From UBA10349 sp003485905 (GTDB taxonomy: Bacteria; Pseudomonadota; Gammaproteobacteria; Arenicellales; Arenicellaceae): 64,000 bases of DNA. Location of the stretch: assembly GCA_943787185.1 (NCBI GenBank), contig CALSLL010000003.1:124001-188000 (forward strand), written 5' to 3'. Both the position numbers and the translations under genes were made by a program. The notes under the pieces are model-generated. The model saw only the letters and a program-made list of their open reading frames with translations. It did not search any database and was not told where the DNA came from. Of this stretch, positions 9,852-18,817 are shown in pieces; position 1 is the stretch's first letter; every line of letters begins with the position of its first letter.

Positions 9852-10704
9852 CCGCGAATCGAATACAAGACTCCAACGCTTGTGACCATTCAGGCATACG
9901 AATGCCTAGGTTCTCATTAAGTGCGGAATTATCCAAAACCGAATAAGCTGGACGACTGGCGGGCGTTGGGTATTCAGCGGTTGAAAGCGGCGATAGCTGC
10001 ACTTGTGTGTAACCACTTAAATTTAGTAACGCCTGAGCGAATTCAAACCAAGAAACCTCCCCAGCGCAGCTCATATGAAAAGTACCCCACGGTAGATCCT
10101 CATTATTTCGAATTTTTTGGATCACCCGCCAACTACAGTCTGCTATCGCTCGCGCATATGTGGGCCCACCCACCTGATCATTTACAATCGAAAGGCTATC
10201 TCGCTCACTTCCCAGTTTGCGCATGGTTATAAAAAAATTCTGACCAATCTCTCCATATACCCATGAAGTCCTGAATATAAAATGCTTTTTATTGGCTGTA
10301 CGCACTGCCTGCTCACCTTCTAACTTAGTTAAGCCATAAACACTTTTTGGCCCTGTGGCATCCGCTTCTATATACGGCGAAGAAGCATCTCCAGGAAAAA
10401 CATAATCAGTAGAATAATGAATCATAGGTACTTGACGAGATGCACATACTTTTGCCAATTCGCCAGGTGATTCGGCGTTTACAGCCTGCGCTAATCCAGG
10501 TTCTGATTCGGCCTTATCCACCGCAGTATATGCGGCTGTATTGACCAACAGATCGAAAGAGTGCGAGTCTAATAAATCTGCTATATGCTCTGGTTTGGAT
10601 AAATCCAGCTGATCCCGCCCCAAGCAAGTAAGCTCAAGATCCGGCTGTGTAATCTGCATGAAACTAGCCAACTGGCCTGTTTTACCGACCATCAATACTT
10701 TCAT
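9823..10704 (-). CDS. rfbD: dTDP-4-dehydrorhamnose reductase
   Basis: RfbD/RmlD carries out the last step of dTDP-L-rhamnose synthesis, reducing dTDP-4-dehydrorhamnose with NAD(P)H. The 293-residue short-chain dehydrogenase/reductase has an N-terminal nucleotide motif MVGKTGQLA, the YSTDYVFPG segment, and the catalytic YGLTKLEGE (YxxxK). rfbC lies immediately upstream, but rfbA and rfbB are not in this window. The 3' end overlaps the helicase gene. Confidence 0.94.
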   Translation of the reverse strand: MKVLMVGKTGQLASFMQITQPDLELTCLGRDQLDLSKPEHIADLLDSHSFDLLVNTAAYTAVDKAESEPGLAQAVNAESPGELAKVCASRQVPMIHYSTDYVFPGDASSPYIEADATGPKSVYGLTKLEGEQAVRTANKKHFIFRTSWVYGEIGQNFFITMRKLGSERDSLSIVNDQVGGPTYARAIADCSWRVIQKIRNNEDLPWGTFHMSCAGEVSWFEFAQALLNLSGYTQVQLSPLSTAEYPTPASRPAYSVLDNSALNENLGIRMPEWSQALESCIRFADGGAPIDAK

Positions 10705-10732
10705 TTTTACTTCCTTTGTCGGGTAATAAAGC

Positions 10733-11293
10733 TCAGACGGGCAATTCTAGACCTTCGGCCAGCGATGCTAATAATGGGGCAGCGCTATCCTTTTCTGAAA
10801 GCAGAATGTCAGATTCTTCCAATGGCCAATTGATACCAATCGCGGGGTCATTCCAACGAATACCCGCATCCATACTCGGCTCATACAAGCTAGTTACTTT
10901 ATATGCCACATCGGCATATTCAGATAAAACTAGGAATCCGTGAGCAAAGCCCGCTGGAACAAATAACTGTTGTTTATTTTGATCAGACAAAGCAATCCCG
11001 AACCACTCCCCAAAGGTTGGAGAGCCCTTTCGAATATCGACAGCAACATCATATATTTCGCCCACTAGGACTCGCACCTGCTTACCTTGCCACTGTGGGT
11101 ATTGATAGTGCAATCCACGTAAAACCCCTCTCGATGAACGTGAATGATTATCTTGAACAAAGTCCGCCGGAAGCCCATTCTCCGCCGCTTCGAGAGCATT
11201 GAAGGTTTCCATAAAAAAACCTCGATCATCACCGAAAACTTGTGGCGTTATAATGGTTACGCCATCCAAAGGCGTCTGTTCAATCTTGATCAA
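10733..11293 (-). CDS. rfbC: dTDP-4-dehydrorhamnose 3,5-epimerase
   Basis: RfbC/RmlC epimerises C3 and C5 of dTDP-4-keto-6-deoxyglucose in rhamnose synthesis for surface polysaccharide. The 186-residue cupin has the family signature DNHSRSSRGVLRGLHYQ, which contains the catalytic histidine, and the PAGFAHGF motif. It sits 28 bases upstream of rfbD in the same direction, the first gene of a probable rfbCD-yoaA-tsaB unit. Confidence 0.95.
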   Translation of the reverse strand: MIKIEQTPLDGVTIITPQVFGDDRGFFMETFNALEAAENGLPADFVQDNHSRSSRGVLRGLHYQYPQWQGKQVRVLVGEIYDVAVDIRKGSPTFGEWFGIALSDQNKQQLFVPAGFAHGFLVLSEYADVAYKVTSLYEPSMDAGIRWNDPAIGINWPLEESDILLSEKDSAAPLLASLAEGLELPV

Positions 11294-11472
11294 AGCAACT
11301 CATCTCGAAACATTCTAAGGCCCAAAGTTTAGCGCGTTGTGGTTTGAACACAAGTGCTATAGAAGCACCTTTTCAAACTAGTAGATACGAAGCGCTTTTA
11401 GCCCACGAGTAGCGATACAATTTCGTATTTACATACAAAATATTATATCTCACAAGAGGTAAGATACCGCTG

Positions 11473-12549
11473 ATGTCACATGATCGAAAAATTGTTCATA
11501 TTGATATGGATGCATTTTTTGCATCCGTCGAACAGAGGGATAACCCCGGGTTTAAGGGCCGCCCGGTTATAGTGGGTGGACAACCTAATAGTCGCGGCGT
11601 GGTGGCCGCCTGCAGTTATGAGGCACGACGGTTTGGCATTCACTCAGCCATGCCGTCTTCACGGGCTTACCGTCTATGCCCCGACGCGATTTTTATAAAA
11701 CCGAGATTTGGGGCTTACCGTGAAGCGTCCGAAAAAATTCACGAGGTGTTTAAGAGCTACACATCATTAATTGAACCGTTGTCTCTAGACGAGGCTTACC
11801 TAGATGTAAGCCAATGTTCACAACACAAGGGGTCTGCGACATTAATTGCTAAATCGATTAAAACAGAAATCAAAGAACGAGTGAATTTAATCGCTTCAGC
11901 AGGTGTTTCTTACAATAAGTTTTTAGCCAAAATAGCGTCGGACATGGATAAGCCCGATGGTTTATATGTCATTCGTCCCGAACAGGCTATTGATTTCATC
12001 CGAGCGCTTCCAATTCGAAAGTTTTACGGTGTAGGTAAAGTTACCGAAGCTAAAATGCATAAACACAACATAGCTACTGGTGCCGACTTAGAACGATTGA
12101 GTGAGCCAGAATTAGCAGCTTTATTTGGCAAGTCTGGGAGTTACTACTATCGCATTGCCAGAGGCATCGACAATCGTCCGGTACACACAGATAGAACGCG
12201 TAAATCGATAGGTAAGGAAACCACCTTTGTAGATGATCTTGTAGATCTTGAGTTAATCAATACGCACTTTATTAAGTTAGTTAATCTTGTTACCGAAATT
12301 ATGCACAAGCGAAATTTTGTTGCTAAAACCGTCACAATTAAAGTTAAGTATCATGACTTTACCCAAATTACGCGAAGTATTTCACCGGTTAATAAGATCC
12401 ACAACAGCAGTGATATGCTTCTTGTACTGCCACGCCTTATTGAAAAAACCGAGCTAGGTGTGCGCCCCTGTAGACTATTGGGTGTAAGCGTCTCAAATTT
12501 TGTTGACGAAATACAAGAGAGTAAAAAACAGTACGTTCTATTTGGCTAA
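11473..12549 (+). CDS. dinB: DNA polymerase IV
   Basis: This Y-family translesion polymerase has 358 residues, close to E. coli DinB (351). The N-terminus HIDMDAFFASVEQRD and the SLDEAYLDV motif carry the catalytic carboxylates. The C-terminal end QYVLF matches the beta-clamp binding consensus (QLxLF), so it should bind the sliding clamp. I looked for a LexA box upstream and saw none, so SOS control is not evident here. Confidence 0.95.
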   Translation: MSHDRKIVHIDMDAFFASVEQRDNPGFKGRPVIVGGQPNSRGVVAACSYEARRFGIHSAMPSSRAYRLCPDAIFIKPRFGAYREASEKIHEVFKSYTSLIEPLSLDEAYLDVSQCSQHKGSATLIAKSIKTEIKERVNLIASAGVSYNKFLAKIASDMDKPDGLYVIRPEQAIDFIRALPIRKFYGVGKVTEAKMHKHNIATGADLERLSEPELAALFGKSGSYYYRIARGIDNRPVHTDRTRKSIGKETTFVDDLVDLELINTHFIKLVNLVTEIMHKRNFVAKTVTIKVKYHDFTQITRSISPVNKIHNSSDMLLVLPRLIEKTELGVRPCRLLGVSVSNFVDEIQESKKQYVLFG

Positions 12550-12582
12550 AGTCGCTTCATCGAGCATAGCTTAGCTAGATTG

Positions 12583-13632
12583 CTACAATCCAATATTCAA
12601 GTCTTGTTTAGCATTTATCGTAGCACCCACATCCGGTATTGCGGGTAGCCCAAGCAATTCCAGTACTAAATTTGCGGCATCACCGTTTCTTATCGGCTGG
12701 TTTACATCACTGTAGTCAGGCCGGTTTGCTCCGGGATCCATTCGAGTAGATTGGTTCAATTCGTATAACTCTCTACCAGCCAATGTCGATCCTGCGTTAT
12801 CAGGGCTTGAAACCCAAACGTAAAATGGAACACGAAAATTCTCGTAGTCTGTCTCGTCACCGTGCGATCGTCCAGCACCGCCGTGATCTGCAACAAGAAT
12901 AATGGCGGTGTCACTTAACTGAGCATCAAGATCAATTAGATCAAATAGTTTCTGTAGATAGCCATCGACCCTAACCAACGCTTTCATATAACGTGGTGTT
13001 TTCCATCGATCCCCATGCCCTGCTCCATCGGTATCGGTAATATGCAAAAAAGAGAAATTGAAGCGTTCTTTACTCATATCTTCAACATATTGCGTAATCA
13101 AGGCTTCCGCGGTTCTGTCCGGCGAGAGAAATAGATAGCGATCAATTTTATCCGTACCGTTGTTAGCGCCCGTCTGATCTTCGGCTCCGGATTTCTCGTT
13201 ATAGCTTTGGTCGTACAATATGAACTTACTTTTACTCACATAAAGCGAGGTAGACAATCCATGATCATGGGTAACGTCAAAAATACTACTAACGTAGGCT
13301 TCTACGCCAGTATTATTATGTAAAGTTGCAGTTGGTTCAGGCATATCGTTATCGCGTTGCCCGTGGCCATTTACTCCAGTAACACTGCGCGCCGTCATCA
13401 TCGATGCGTGATTAGGTAATGTTCGCGTGTAGTCGAAATCTGTACGTGCGTTATCTGTCCAGGCACCCTGCTCTCGAAACCTATAAAAAGCAGGTAATTG
13501 GTCTTTCCCTAATTGTTGGATCGCTTCTGGACGTAGACCATCAACTGACACCAGGACCACGTGCTCAGCTGAAAAAGACAATTGTGAACCAAGCAATAGT
13601 AGACCGCCAAAACAAATATTTCTAATTTTCAT
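12583..13632 (-). CDS. Exported alkaline-phosphatase-superfamily protein (type I phosphodiesterase/nucleotide pyrophosphatase-like)
   Basis: The 349-residue protein has a signal peptide ending near FSA and an alkaline-phosphatase-superfamily metal site. Visible ligands are VSVDGLRPE near the N-terminus, the nucleophile Thr in RTLPNH, an HITDTDGAGH segment, and VADHGGAGRSH. The arrangement resembles nucleotide pyrophosphatase/phosphodiesterases rather than PhoA; the substrate cannot be told. The ATG at 13632 is preceded by an in-frame GTG at 13635, and AGGAACG upstream could serve either. It stands alone, convergent with dinB. Confidence 0.8.
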   Translation of the reverse strand: MKIRNICFGGLLLLGSQLSFSAEHVVLVSVDGLRPEAIQQLGKDQLPAFYRFREQGAWTDNARTDFDYTRTLPNHASMMTARSVTGVNGHGQRDNDMPEPTATLHNNTGVEAYVSSIFDVTHDHGLSTSLYVSKSKFILYDQSYNEKSGAEDQTGANNGTDKIDRYLFLSPDRTAEALITQYVEDMSKERFNFSFLHITDTDGAGHGDRWKTPRYMKALVRVDGYLQKLFDLIDLDAQLSDTAIILVADHGGAGRSHGDETDYENFRVPFYVWVSSPDNAGSTLAGRELYELNQSTRMDPGANRPDYSDVNQPIRNGDAANLVLELLGLPAIPDVGATINAKQDLNIGL

Positions 13633-13799
13633 CACTATATTAACGTTCCTAGATCAATTTAATTTGCGTACTAACGTGATCTATCTAGCGAAAAGACAAT
13701 CTCCTATGGCTACAATGTTTAAGTAGCAATCCTACTTACGCAATTCGTCACGTGCAACCCATAGGAAATTTTAAAATCTAGCAAACTCTATTCGACAAT

Positions 13800-13829
13800 A
13801 AAAAACCCGCCCGAAGGCAGGTTTTTTAT
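13800..13829 (-). terminator. Rho-independent terminator of the tRNA unit
   Basis: A compact hairpin (AAAACC-GCC arms around a CGAA loop) is flanked by A and T runs on both sides. On the minus strand it lies just after tRNA-Glu and ends in a U-run, as expected for the end of the Ala-Glu transcript. The symmetric T-run means it could also act on the plus strand. Confidence 0.75.
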
Positions 13830-13833
13830 TAAT

Positions 13834-13909
13834 TGGCGTCCCCAAGGGGATTCGAACCCCTGTTGCCGCCGTGAAAGGGCAGTGTCCTAGGCCTCTAGAC
13901 GATGGGGAC
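13834..13909 (-). tRNA. tRNA-Glu (anticodon TTC)
   Basis: The reverse complement folds as a 76-base cloverleaf including an encoded CCA. The acceptor arms are GTCCCC and GGGGAC, the T-loop is GGTTCGAATCC, and the anticodon loop CTTTCAC reads TTC. It is the second tRNA of a two-gene unit behind tRNA-Ala and is followed by a terminator. Confidence 0.95.
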
Positions 13910-13951
13910 AGTAACTTTTCACTGTCATAGCCTATACTATAATCGTGTCTC

Positions 13952-14027
13952 TGGTGGAGCCAGGCGGGATCGAACCGCCGACCTCAACACTGCCAGTGTT
14001 GCGCTCTCCCGGCTGAGCTATGGCCCC
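13952..14027 (-). tRNA. tRNA-Ala (anticodon GGC)
   Basis: The reverse complement is a 76-base tRNA with encoded CCA. The acceptor stem pairs GGGGCCA with TGGCTCC (one G-U pair), the D-arm is GCTC...GAGC, and the anticodon loop CTGGCAG reads GGC for alanine GCC codons. It is the first gene of the tRNA unit, 42 bases before tRNA-Glu, behind a good promoter. Confidence 0.95.
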
Positions 14028-14052
14028 TAAAGAGAACCACCCTGCGACACGG

Positions 14053-14088
14053 AGCGCGTAATGTACGTGCAAGCTGATAGATGGTCAA
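14053..14088 (-). promoter_or_regulatory. Promoter of the tRNA-Ala/tRNA-Glu unit
   Basis: Read on the minus strand, a -35 box TTGACC (14088-14083) and a -10 box TACATT (14065-14060) are separated by exactly 17 bases. Directly after the -10 is a GC-rich stretch (ACGCGCTCC), the kind of discriminator associated with stringent control of stable RNA promoters. The start would be about 25 bases before tRNA-Ala. Confidence 0.6.
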
Positions 14089-14238
14089 GCTGAAATAACA
14101 GGTATTTTTAAGGGTCTAAAACAATCCAAATTTAACCATCTTAAAGGAAATTAAATCGTCACATGACTGTCTAAGTAACGTATATCTTTGTCAAAATTGA
14201 CAAATGCTTTACCAGCAATTAAAAAAATCTATCTTTTG

Positions 14239-15255
14239 TTAGAGCCCAGTCCATTTAAGTACCCGTTGGAAAAAGTTTACCTCCTGTATTAGCTCTATGC
14301 GCTGCTCCAGGTAGCGGTTACGCGCCTGGATTATACGCCTCCGATTTGGGTCATCCCAACGAGTAGTATCTGAGTGACGTAATCCATTGTGGGCATGAGG
14401 CGCATCTTCCCGATACAGACCCGAACCAGTTAAATTAGCGGCACTAACGTTTGCATTTGGCATCGCTATACCCCGAATATTCGCATTCGACAGGTTAGCT
14501 TCTATCATCTCAACATCCGTTAACACGGCTTTTAGCAAAGAGACATTATTCATACGAGCACCGCTTAAATCTGAACCGGTTAATATTGCACCATTCATAT
14601 TAGAACCGCTAAGGTGCACTCCTTCAAGCATCGTATCGTGCAAGTTCGCTGCACTTAGATCAACCGATTTCAACGACACATTTTTCATGTACGCACCGCC
14701 CATCTGAACTGAATGCAGCATCGCCCCACTCAAATTGGCATCTTCCAACTGCGCCCCCCTCAAGTCAGAGCCTGTTAAATCAACAGAATATAACGTCACT
14801 TTAGTTAGGTCTGATTTAACGAATATACTGTAAGCCAACCTGCATCCACTAAGCTTAGCGTTTGATAGATTTGCGTCAGAGAAATCGCAATGCTCAAATT
14901 CAGCTCCGTTCGCACTAATTCCTGCCAAATTGGCACCGGCAAATTTAGCACCATTTGCTTGCGCACCGGCTAACTGTGCATCGCGCATATCAGCTGCGGT
15001 TAAGTCAGAATTAGTCAAATTACAACCGCTCATATTAGCCCCAGCCAATTTAGCCTGGTAAAGGTCGGCTCCAGCAAGATTAGCCCCTTGCAAATTAGCA
15101 CAGGAAAGATCTGCTCGAGAAAGGTCAGCTCCGCTTAAATCAGCGCCCACCAATCGAGCTTCATTTAAATTCGCCCCGCCTAGCTCAGCCCCCTGCAAGC
15201 TAAACCCCGACAGGTTATAGCTTCGCAAATCATTCTTATTGGCTATGGATGTCAT
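14239..15255 (-). CDS. Pentapeptide-repeat protein
   Basis: Nearly all of this 338-residue protein consists of A(D/N)LxX pentapeptide repeats (roughly residues 9-285), for example ADLSGADLSRADLSCANL. Such repeats form a right-handed quadrilateral beta-helix. A basic, non-repeat tail of about 55 residues follows (WDDPNRRRIIQARNRYLEQ), probably helical. No signal peptide or membrane segment is seen, so it is probably cytoplasmic. Some family members mimic DNA and protect gyrase (Qnr, MfpA), but most have unknown roles and I cannot assign one. It is a monocistronic gene beside the tRNA unit. Confidence 0.85.
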   Translation of the reverse strand: MTSIANKNDLRSYNLSGFSLQGAELGGANLNEARLVGADLSGADLSRADLSCANLQGANLAGADLYQAKLAGANMSGCNLTNSDLTAADMRDAQLAGAQANGAKFAGANLAGISANGAEFEHCDFSDANLSNAKLSGCRLAYSIFVKSDLTKVTLYSVDLTGSDLRGAQLEDANLSGAMLHSVQMGGAYMKNVSLKSVDLSAANLHDTMLEGVHLSGSNMNGAILTGSDLSGARMNNVSLLKAVLTDVEMIEANLSNANIRGIAMPNANVSAANLTGSGLYREDAPHAHNGLRHSDTTRWDDPNRRRIIQARNRYLEQRIELIQEVNFFQRVLKWTGL

Positions 15256-15438
15256 TAATTACTAAACTTCTCGCACGCATGCTCAGTGGTCTAATTACTC
15301 AATTTCAGATTAGACTTGAATGACCTATTTCTAATTTATAAAACACAGCGGCGTCTAGAAACGGCCAAGACAATAATCTGGTTTGAAAAGCAGTGGCATC
15401 AATAAGGTCGATTTAAATGAGCCAAATTGCCTTATGTT

Positions 15439-16158
15439 TTAATGTTGAAGCTTGCGCCAAACCGATTCTTTTCCGGTGGCTTGCTCCAGACGATCTACCC
15501 ATTCTATATGATTTTGCAACTCAACTGAATTAGCCTTTACCACAGGCAACACACCTTTAGGCCGTACGATTGGTTTGGACTCCCCTGTTTCAGTATCAAC
15601 CGAAGACGCCTCTTCACCTAAAACCAATGAAGTCTGGCCTCCACTCATACGCAAATACACATCTGCCAATATTTCGGCATCGAGAAGGCCACCGTGTAAA
15701 TCACGATTCGAATTATCTACTTCATAGCGTTTACAAAGCGAATCCAAATCGTTTCGCTGCCCTGGATGCAATTGTCTTGCCTGCACCAGGGTATCGAACA
15801 CCTCACAATAGTCGGTAAGTGTTTTATAACCGTCGATACAATCAACAAACTCATTATCGAGGAAACCAACATCAAACGGGGCATTATGAATAATTACTTC
15901 TGAACCTTTTAGAAATGTCAGTAAGTCCTTCGCAATATCAGAAAAAACAGGTTTGTCTTCCAAAAATTCGTTAGTAATTCCATGAACAGCAATCGCACCT
16001 GCATCAATCTCTCGCTTTGGATTTACGTAAAAATGAAGATTTTTACCCGTTAATTTACGATCAAGAAGCTCAATACATCCAACTTCTATCATCTTATGTC
16101 CCTGACGAGGGTCTAATCCGGTGGTTTCCGTATCTAGTACGATCTGCCTAATATTCAT
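15439..16158 (-). CDS. dnaQ: DNA polymerase III subunit epsilon (3'-5' proofreading exonuclease)
   Basis: DnaQ removes misincorporated bases as part of the Pol III core. The 239-residue protein has the DEDDh motifs: ExoI in VLDTETTGLD, ExoII in IIHNAPFDVGFLD, and ExoIII in HGGLLDAEILADVY. The C-terminal region is where the family contacts the alpha subunit. It lies 15 bases downstream of rnhA in the same direction, the typical gammaproteobacterial pair. Confidence 0.95.
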   Translation of the reverse strand: MNIRQIVLDTETTGLDPRQGHKMIEVGCIELLDRKLTGKNLHFYVNPKREIDAGAIAVHGITNEFLEDKPVFSDIAKDLLTFLKGSEVIIHNAPFDVGFLDNEFVDCIDGYKTLTDYCEVFDTLVQARQLHPGQRNDLDSLCKRYEVDNSNRDLHGGLLDAEILADVYLRMSGGQTSLVLGEEASSVDTETGESKPIVRPKGVLPVVKANSVELQNHIEWVDRLEQATGKESVWRKLQH

Positions 16159-16173
16159 TTTTTACCCATACAG

Positions 16174-16617
16174 TCACCCTTCGCCTAATGCTTCACTAAT
16201 CGCCAAATTAGCTAACTCATCAGCTTTCTCATTGCCTGGGTCACCGGCATGCCCTTTAACCCAATGCCAATCAATCTTATGTCGGGCGATTTGATTTTCA
16301 AGTTCTAACCATAGGTCTTTATTCTTAACCGGCTTCTTGGCAGCCGTTCGCCAACCATTCTTAATCCAAGCTTGCATCCATTCAGTAACTCCCTTGCGTA
16401 AGTATTCTGAATCGGTGTATAGATCAACCTGACATGAACGCTTAAGCGCAGCTAAAGCCTCAATCGCGGCTTTTATTTCCATGCGGTTATTAGTCGTTTC
16501 AGGTTCATAGCCGTAGAGTTCACTCTCACTGCCTTGATAGCTGAGATAAGCACCCCAACCCCCAGCCCCGGGATTACCTTTACACGCCCCATCAGTATAA
16601 ATAACAACCTTACTCAT
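16174..16617 (-). CDS. rnhA: Ribonuclease HI
   Basis: RNase HI cuts the RNA strand of RNA:DNA hybrids. At 147 residues it is of normal bacterial length. The catalytic carboxylates are visible in VIYTDGACKGNPG, NNRMEIKAAIEAL and LYTDSEYLRKG, with a further Asp in GNEKADELA. It lies between the methyltransferase gene and dnaQ. Confidence 0.96.
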   Translation of the reverse strand: MSKVVIYTDGACKGNPGAGGWGAYLSYQGSESELYGYEPETTNNRMEIKAAIEALAALKRSCQVDLYTDSEYLRKGVTEWMQAWIKNGWRTAAKKPVKNKDLWLELENQIARHKIDWHWVKGHAGDPGNEKADELANLAISEALGEG

Positions 16618-16678
16618 AAATTAATCGGTATTAAAAAATTTACCCTTAGCCTTATATCATAAGGCCCGTTATTTACAC

Positions 16679-17521
16679 TTAATTATCCGATGTTTTACGT
16701 GTCTGTCGGTTCGATGAAGTAGATGAGGATCCCAGCACAACATTTCCGTGCGCCAGCAGTGAGGTTAACCTTCCACCTACCAACTTTCTCCCTAACACAG
16801 TCTTTCGCGCCACTAACACATACCCACTACCGAGTAGTGGCCACCATCGATCACCAGCACTTTCAATCGCTTCACTAACGCCAGGCATTCTAGATGCGAT
16901 AAAACCAGGAGCATAGGCGAACATGCTACTGGCGACGACTTCAAATTCCAGTAAACGCAACCAATCTGAGAGCCGAGGATGCCAGATAGTATTTGGATAT
17001 CGCGAACCACGCAAAGCCCAGGTGCTAATACCCCAATAATTGGGACTAATAGTGTTAAATCCAGAGAATAAGACATAACCCTCCGGCTGCAAAACCCGTT
17101 TAATCTCGCGAAGCGCTTGATCAGGTCTGACGCACATCTCAAGCGAGTGAATCGCCAACACGGAAGACATAGAATCAGTTTCAAACGGCAATGATTCTAG
17201 CACCACAGAACATATTCTATGGTTCTCTACCTTTTTTATATTGTCCTTGTTCGATGAATAGCTTCGCTCGTGTGAACTAGCCACATAAAGATAGGGAAAG
17301 TCTCGATTCGTGGCTAGCGCCGCGGCCTTACCCGCAGACAAACCAGTACCCAAGCTAAGCACATGTGGCCCAGGCAAACATTTTAAATGCTCATCAATTG
17401 CGCAAGCTTCACGTTCCCAATAATATCGACCGGCAGATGTTAACAACCAACTATCGAAGTTTTGCTTTCCAGCTTCTATCTCTTTATCAGGCACTGAATT
17501 AGTGTCAACGGTAAAGCTCAT
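16679..17521 (-). CDS. Class I SAM-dependent methyltransferase (YafS-like)
   Basis: This 280-residue protein has a class I methyltransferase fold. The SAM-binding glycine motif is HVLSLGTGLSAGK, and a Methyltransf_11-like core follows (ALREIKRVLQPEGYVLFSG). Its place directly upstream of rnhA matches YafS-type proteins in other Gammaproteobacteria; their substrate is not established. The start overlaps the end of rimI by four bases. Confidence 0.8.
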   Translation of the reverse strand: MSFTVDTNSVPDKEIEAGKQNFDSWLLTSAGRYYWEREACAIDEHLKCLPGPHVLSLGTGLSAGKAAALATNRDFPYLYVASSHERSYSSNKDNIKKVENHRICSVVLESLPFETDSMSSVLAIHSLEMCVRPDQALREIKRVLQPEGYVLFSGFNTISPNYWGISTWALRGSRYPNTIWHPRLSDWLRLLEFEVVASSMFAYAPGFIASRMPGVSEAIESAGDRWWPLLGSGYVLVARKTVLGRKLVGGRLTSLLAHGNVVLGSSSTSSNRQTRKTSDN

Positions 17522-17988
17522 TCTAATCGTCTCGACATCAAAATCGCATTACATCGATAGTTTTCACGCTTATAGTAATCCTTGCGTATTCCGTGAGGCT
17601 CAAATAAATACTTAGTGTACAACGCTATTGCAGCCAAATTATCGCTCGCGACCTCTAGATACACGCGTTTAACCTGATAAGGCTCTAGCGACATCAAAAA
17701 TTGATTCAATAGCCGTGAAGCATACCCTTGATTTTGCCGCTCCACACAAGTCACCAGATTTAACACCTCAGCTTCGTCGAGCACTTGTTGATACACAAGG
17801 TAACCTAAGACCTGGTTATCTTCTAAACTTAATAACGCACGTGTAGAGCCTGAAAACTGCTTACTAAAAAACTCCTCTGACCAAGGGTTAGTGTGCGCCT
17901 TTTTTTCAATTTTCAGAATTTCGGGCAGATCTTTTAGATCGTAATTTCGAATTTCAATATTGTTACCAGCCACTACACATCCACACAA
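17518..17988 (-). CDS. rimI: Ribosomal protein S18 alanine N-acetyltransferase (GNAT family)
   Basis: RimI acetylates the N-terminal alanine of ribosomal protein S18 using acetyl-CoA. The protein (up to 156 residues) has a typical RimI pattern: AHTNPWSEEFF near the N-terminus, the acetyl-CoA loop RQNQGYASRLL, and VYLEVASDNLAAIALYTKYLF near the end. The frame opens with TTG at 17988, but GTG at 17973 behind GGATG would give the more family-like start MAGNNIEIRNY. It lies between the uracil-DNA glycosylase and methyltransferase genes in one compact minus-strand run. Confidence 0.88.
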   Translation of the reverse strand: MCGCVVAGNNIEIRNYDLKDLPEILKIEKKAHTNPWSEEFFSKQFSGSTRALLSLEDNQVLGYLVYQQVLDEAEVLNLVTCVERQNQGYASRLLNQFLMSLEPYQVKRVYLEVASDNLAAIALYTKYLFEPHGIRKDYYKRENYRCNAILMSRRLE

Positions 17989-18015
17989 TCAACAAGCTTC
18001 AAGTAATTATCACCC

Positions 18016-18780
18016 TTAGGTCTGTGATACTTGCCCCCCAGAACTTTCAGTCACGACAGATTTCGCTAACAATAAATCTTCCCAAACAAGCTTCTTCTGA
18101 GACGGCTCTCGCAGTATATCCGCTGGGTGATACGTTGCGATGCAAGGAATCTCAGAACTCGCGACCTTATGTACCTTGCCCCTCAAATTATCAATGGGCA
18201 TATCATTTTGTAGTAATTCTCGAATTGCTACCCCCCCCAACGCTATAACCACCGAAGGATTTACAATTTGTAGCTCGCGATTTAAAAAATCACGGCAGCC
18301 ATCTATTTCCTTTGACCGTGGATCGCGATTTGTAGGTGGATGACATTTCAATATATTACTAATATAAATATCTTCTCGAGCGACACCAAGAGCTCTGAAA
18401 ATATTATCTAACAATTGCCCTGCCCGCCCAACAAATGGTTCTCCTTGCCGATCTTCTTCAGCTCCAGGGGCTTCACCTACAAACATCCACTTAGCTTTTA
18501 TATCTCCTAGCCCAGGGACCGCTCGAAACCGAGATTTGCTTAGCTGGCAGCGCTGACAGACCAGAACTTCGGCTTTTAAAAGGTCCATACTGCTGCCATT
18601 ATCTAATTTTTGAGGGGTCTGCCCTATGCGCTGTTGTTGAAGAGCAGACGAATCAGTCAAAGCTGCTTGTTTAGCAATGTCCAATTTTAATTTAATGGGA
18701 GTATCCGGTTTAGATCCCATTTCATCGCTTCTAATCCAAATATCGATACCTATTTCAGTCAATATTTGGTTTCTATCCAT
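18016..18780 (-). CDS. Family 4 uracil-DNA glycosylase (iron-sulfur type)
   Basis: The enzyme removes uracil from DNA. The C-terminal 185 residues match family 4: the Fe-S cysteine pair CQRC (75 and 78), motif GEAPGAEEDRQGEPFVGRAG, a further conserved cysteine in ILKCHPPTNRDP, and TYHPADILR near the end. About 70 residues precede the catalytic domain, a feature of many proteobacterial versions (often annotated as DNA-polymerase-related). The neighbours leuA and rimI suggest only shared direction, not shared function. Confidence 0.9.
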   Translation of the reverse strand: MDRNQILTEIGIDIWIRSDEMGSKPDTPIKLKLDIAKQAALTDSSALQQQRIGQTPQKLDNGSSMDLLKAEVLVCQRCQLSKSRFRAVPGLGDIKAKWMFVGEAPGAEEDRQGEPFVGRAGQLLDNIFRALGVAREDIYISNILKCHPPTNRDPRSKEIDGCRDFLNRELQIVNPSVVIALGGVAIRELLQNDMPIDNLRGKVHKVASSEIPCIATYHPADILREPSQKKLVWEDLLLAKSVVTESSGGQVSQT

Positions 18781-18817
18781 CGTATTTCACAATATTCCGT
18801 ATTGACAATAATTTACG

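Noticed and set aside
11293..11473. A LexA box before dinB
   Set aside because: I searched the 180 bases for a CTG-N10-CAG type palindrome and saw none.
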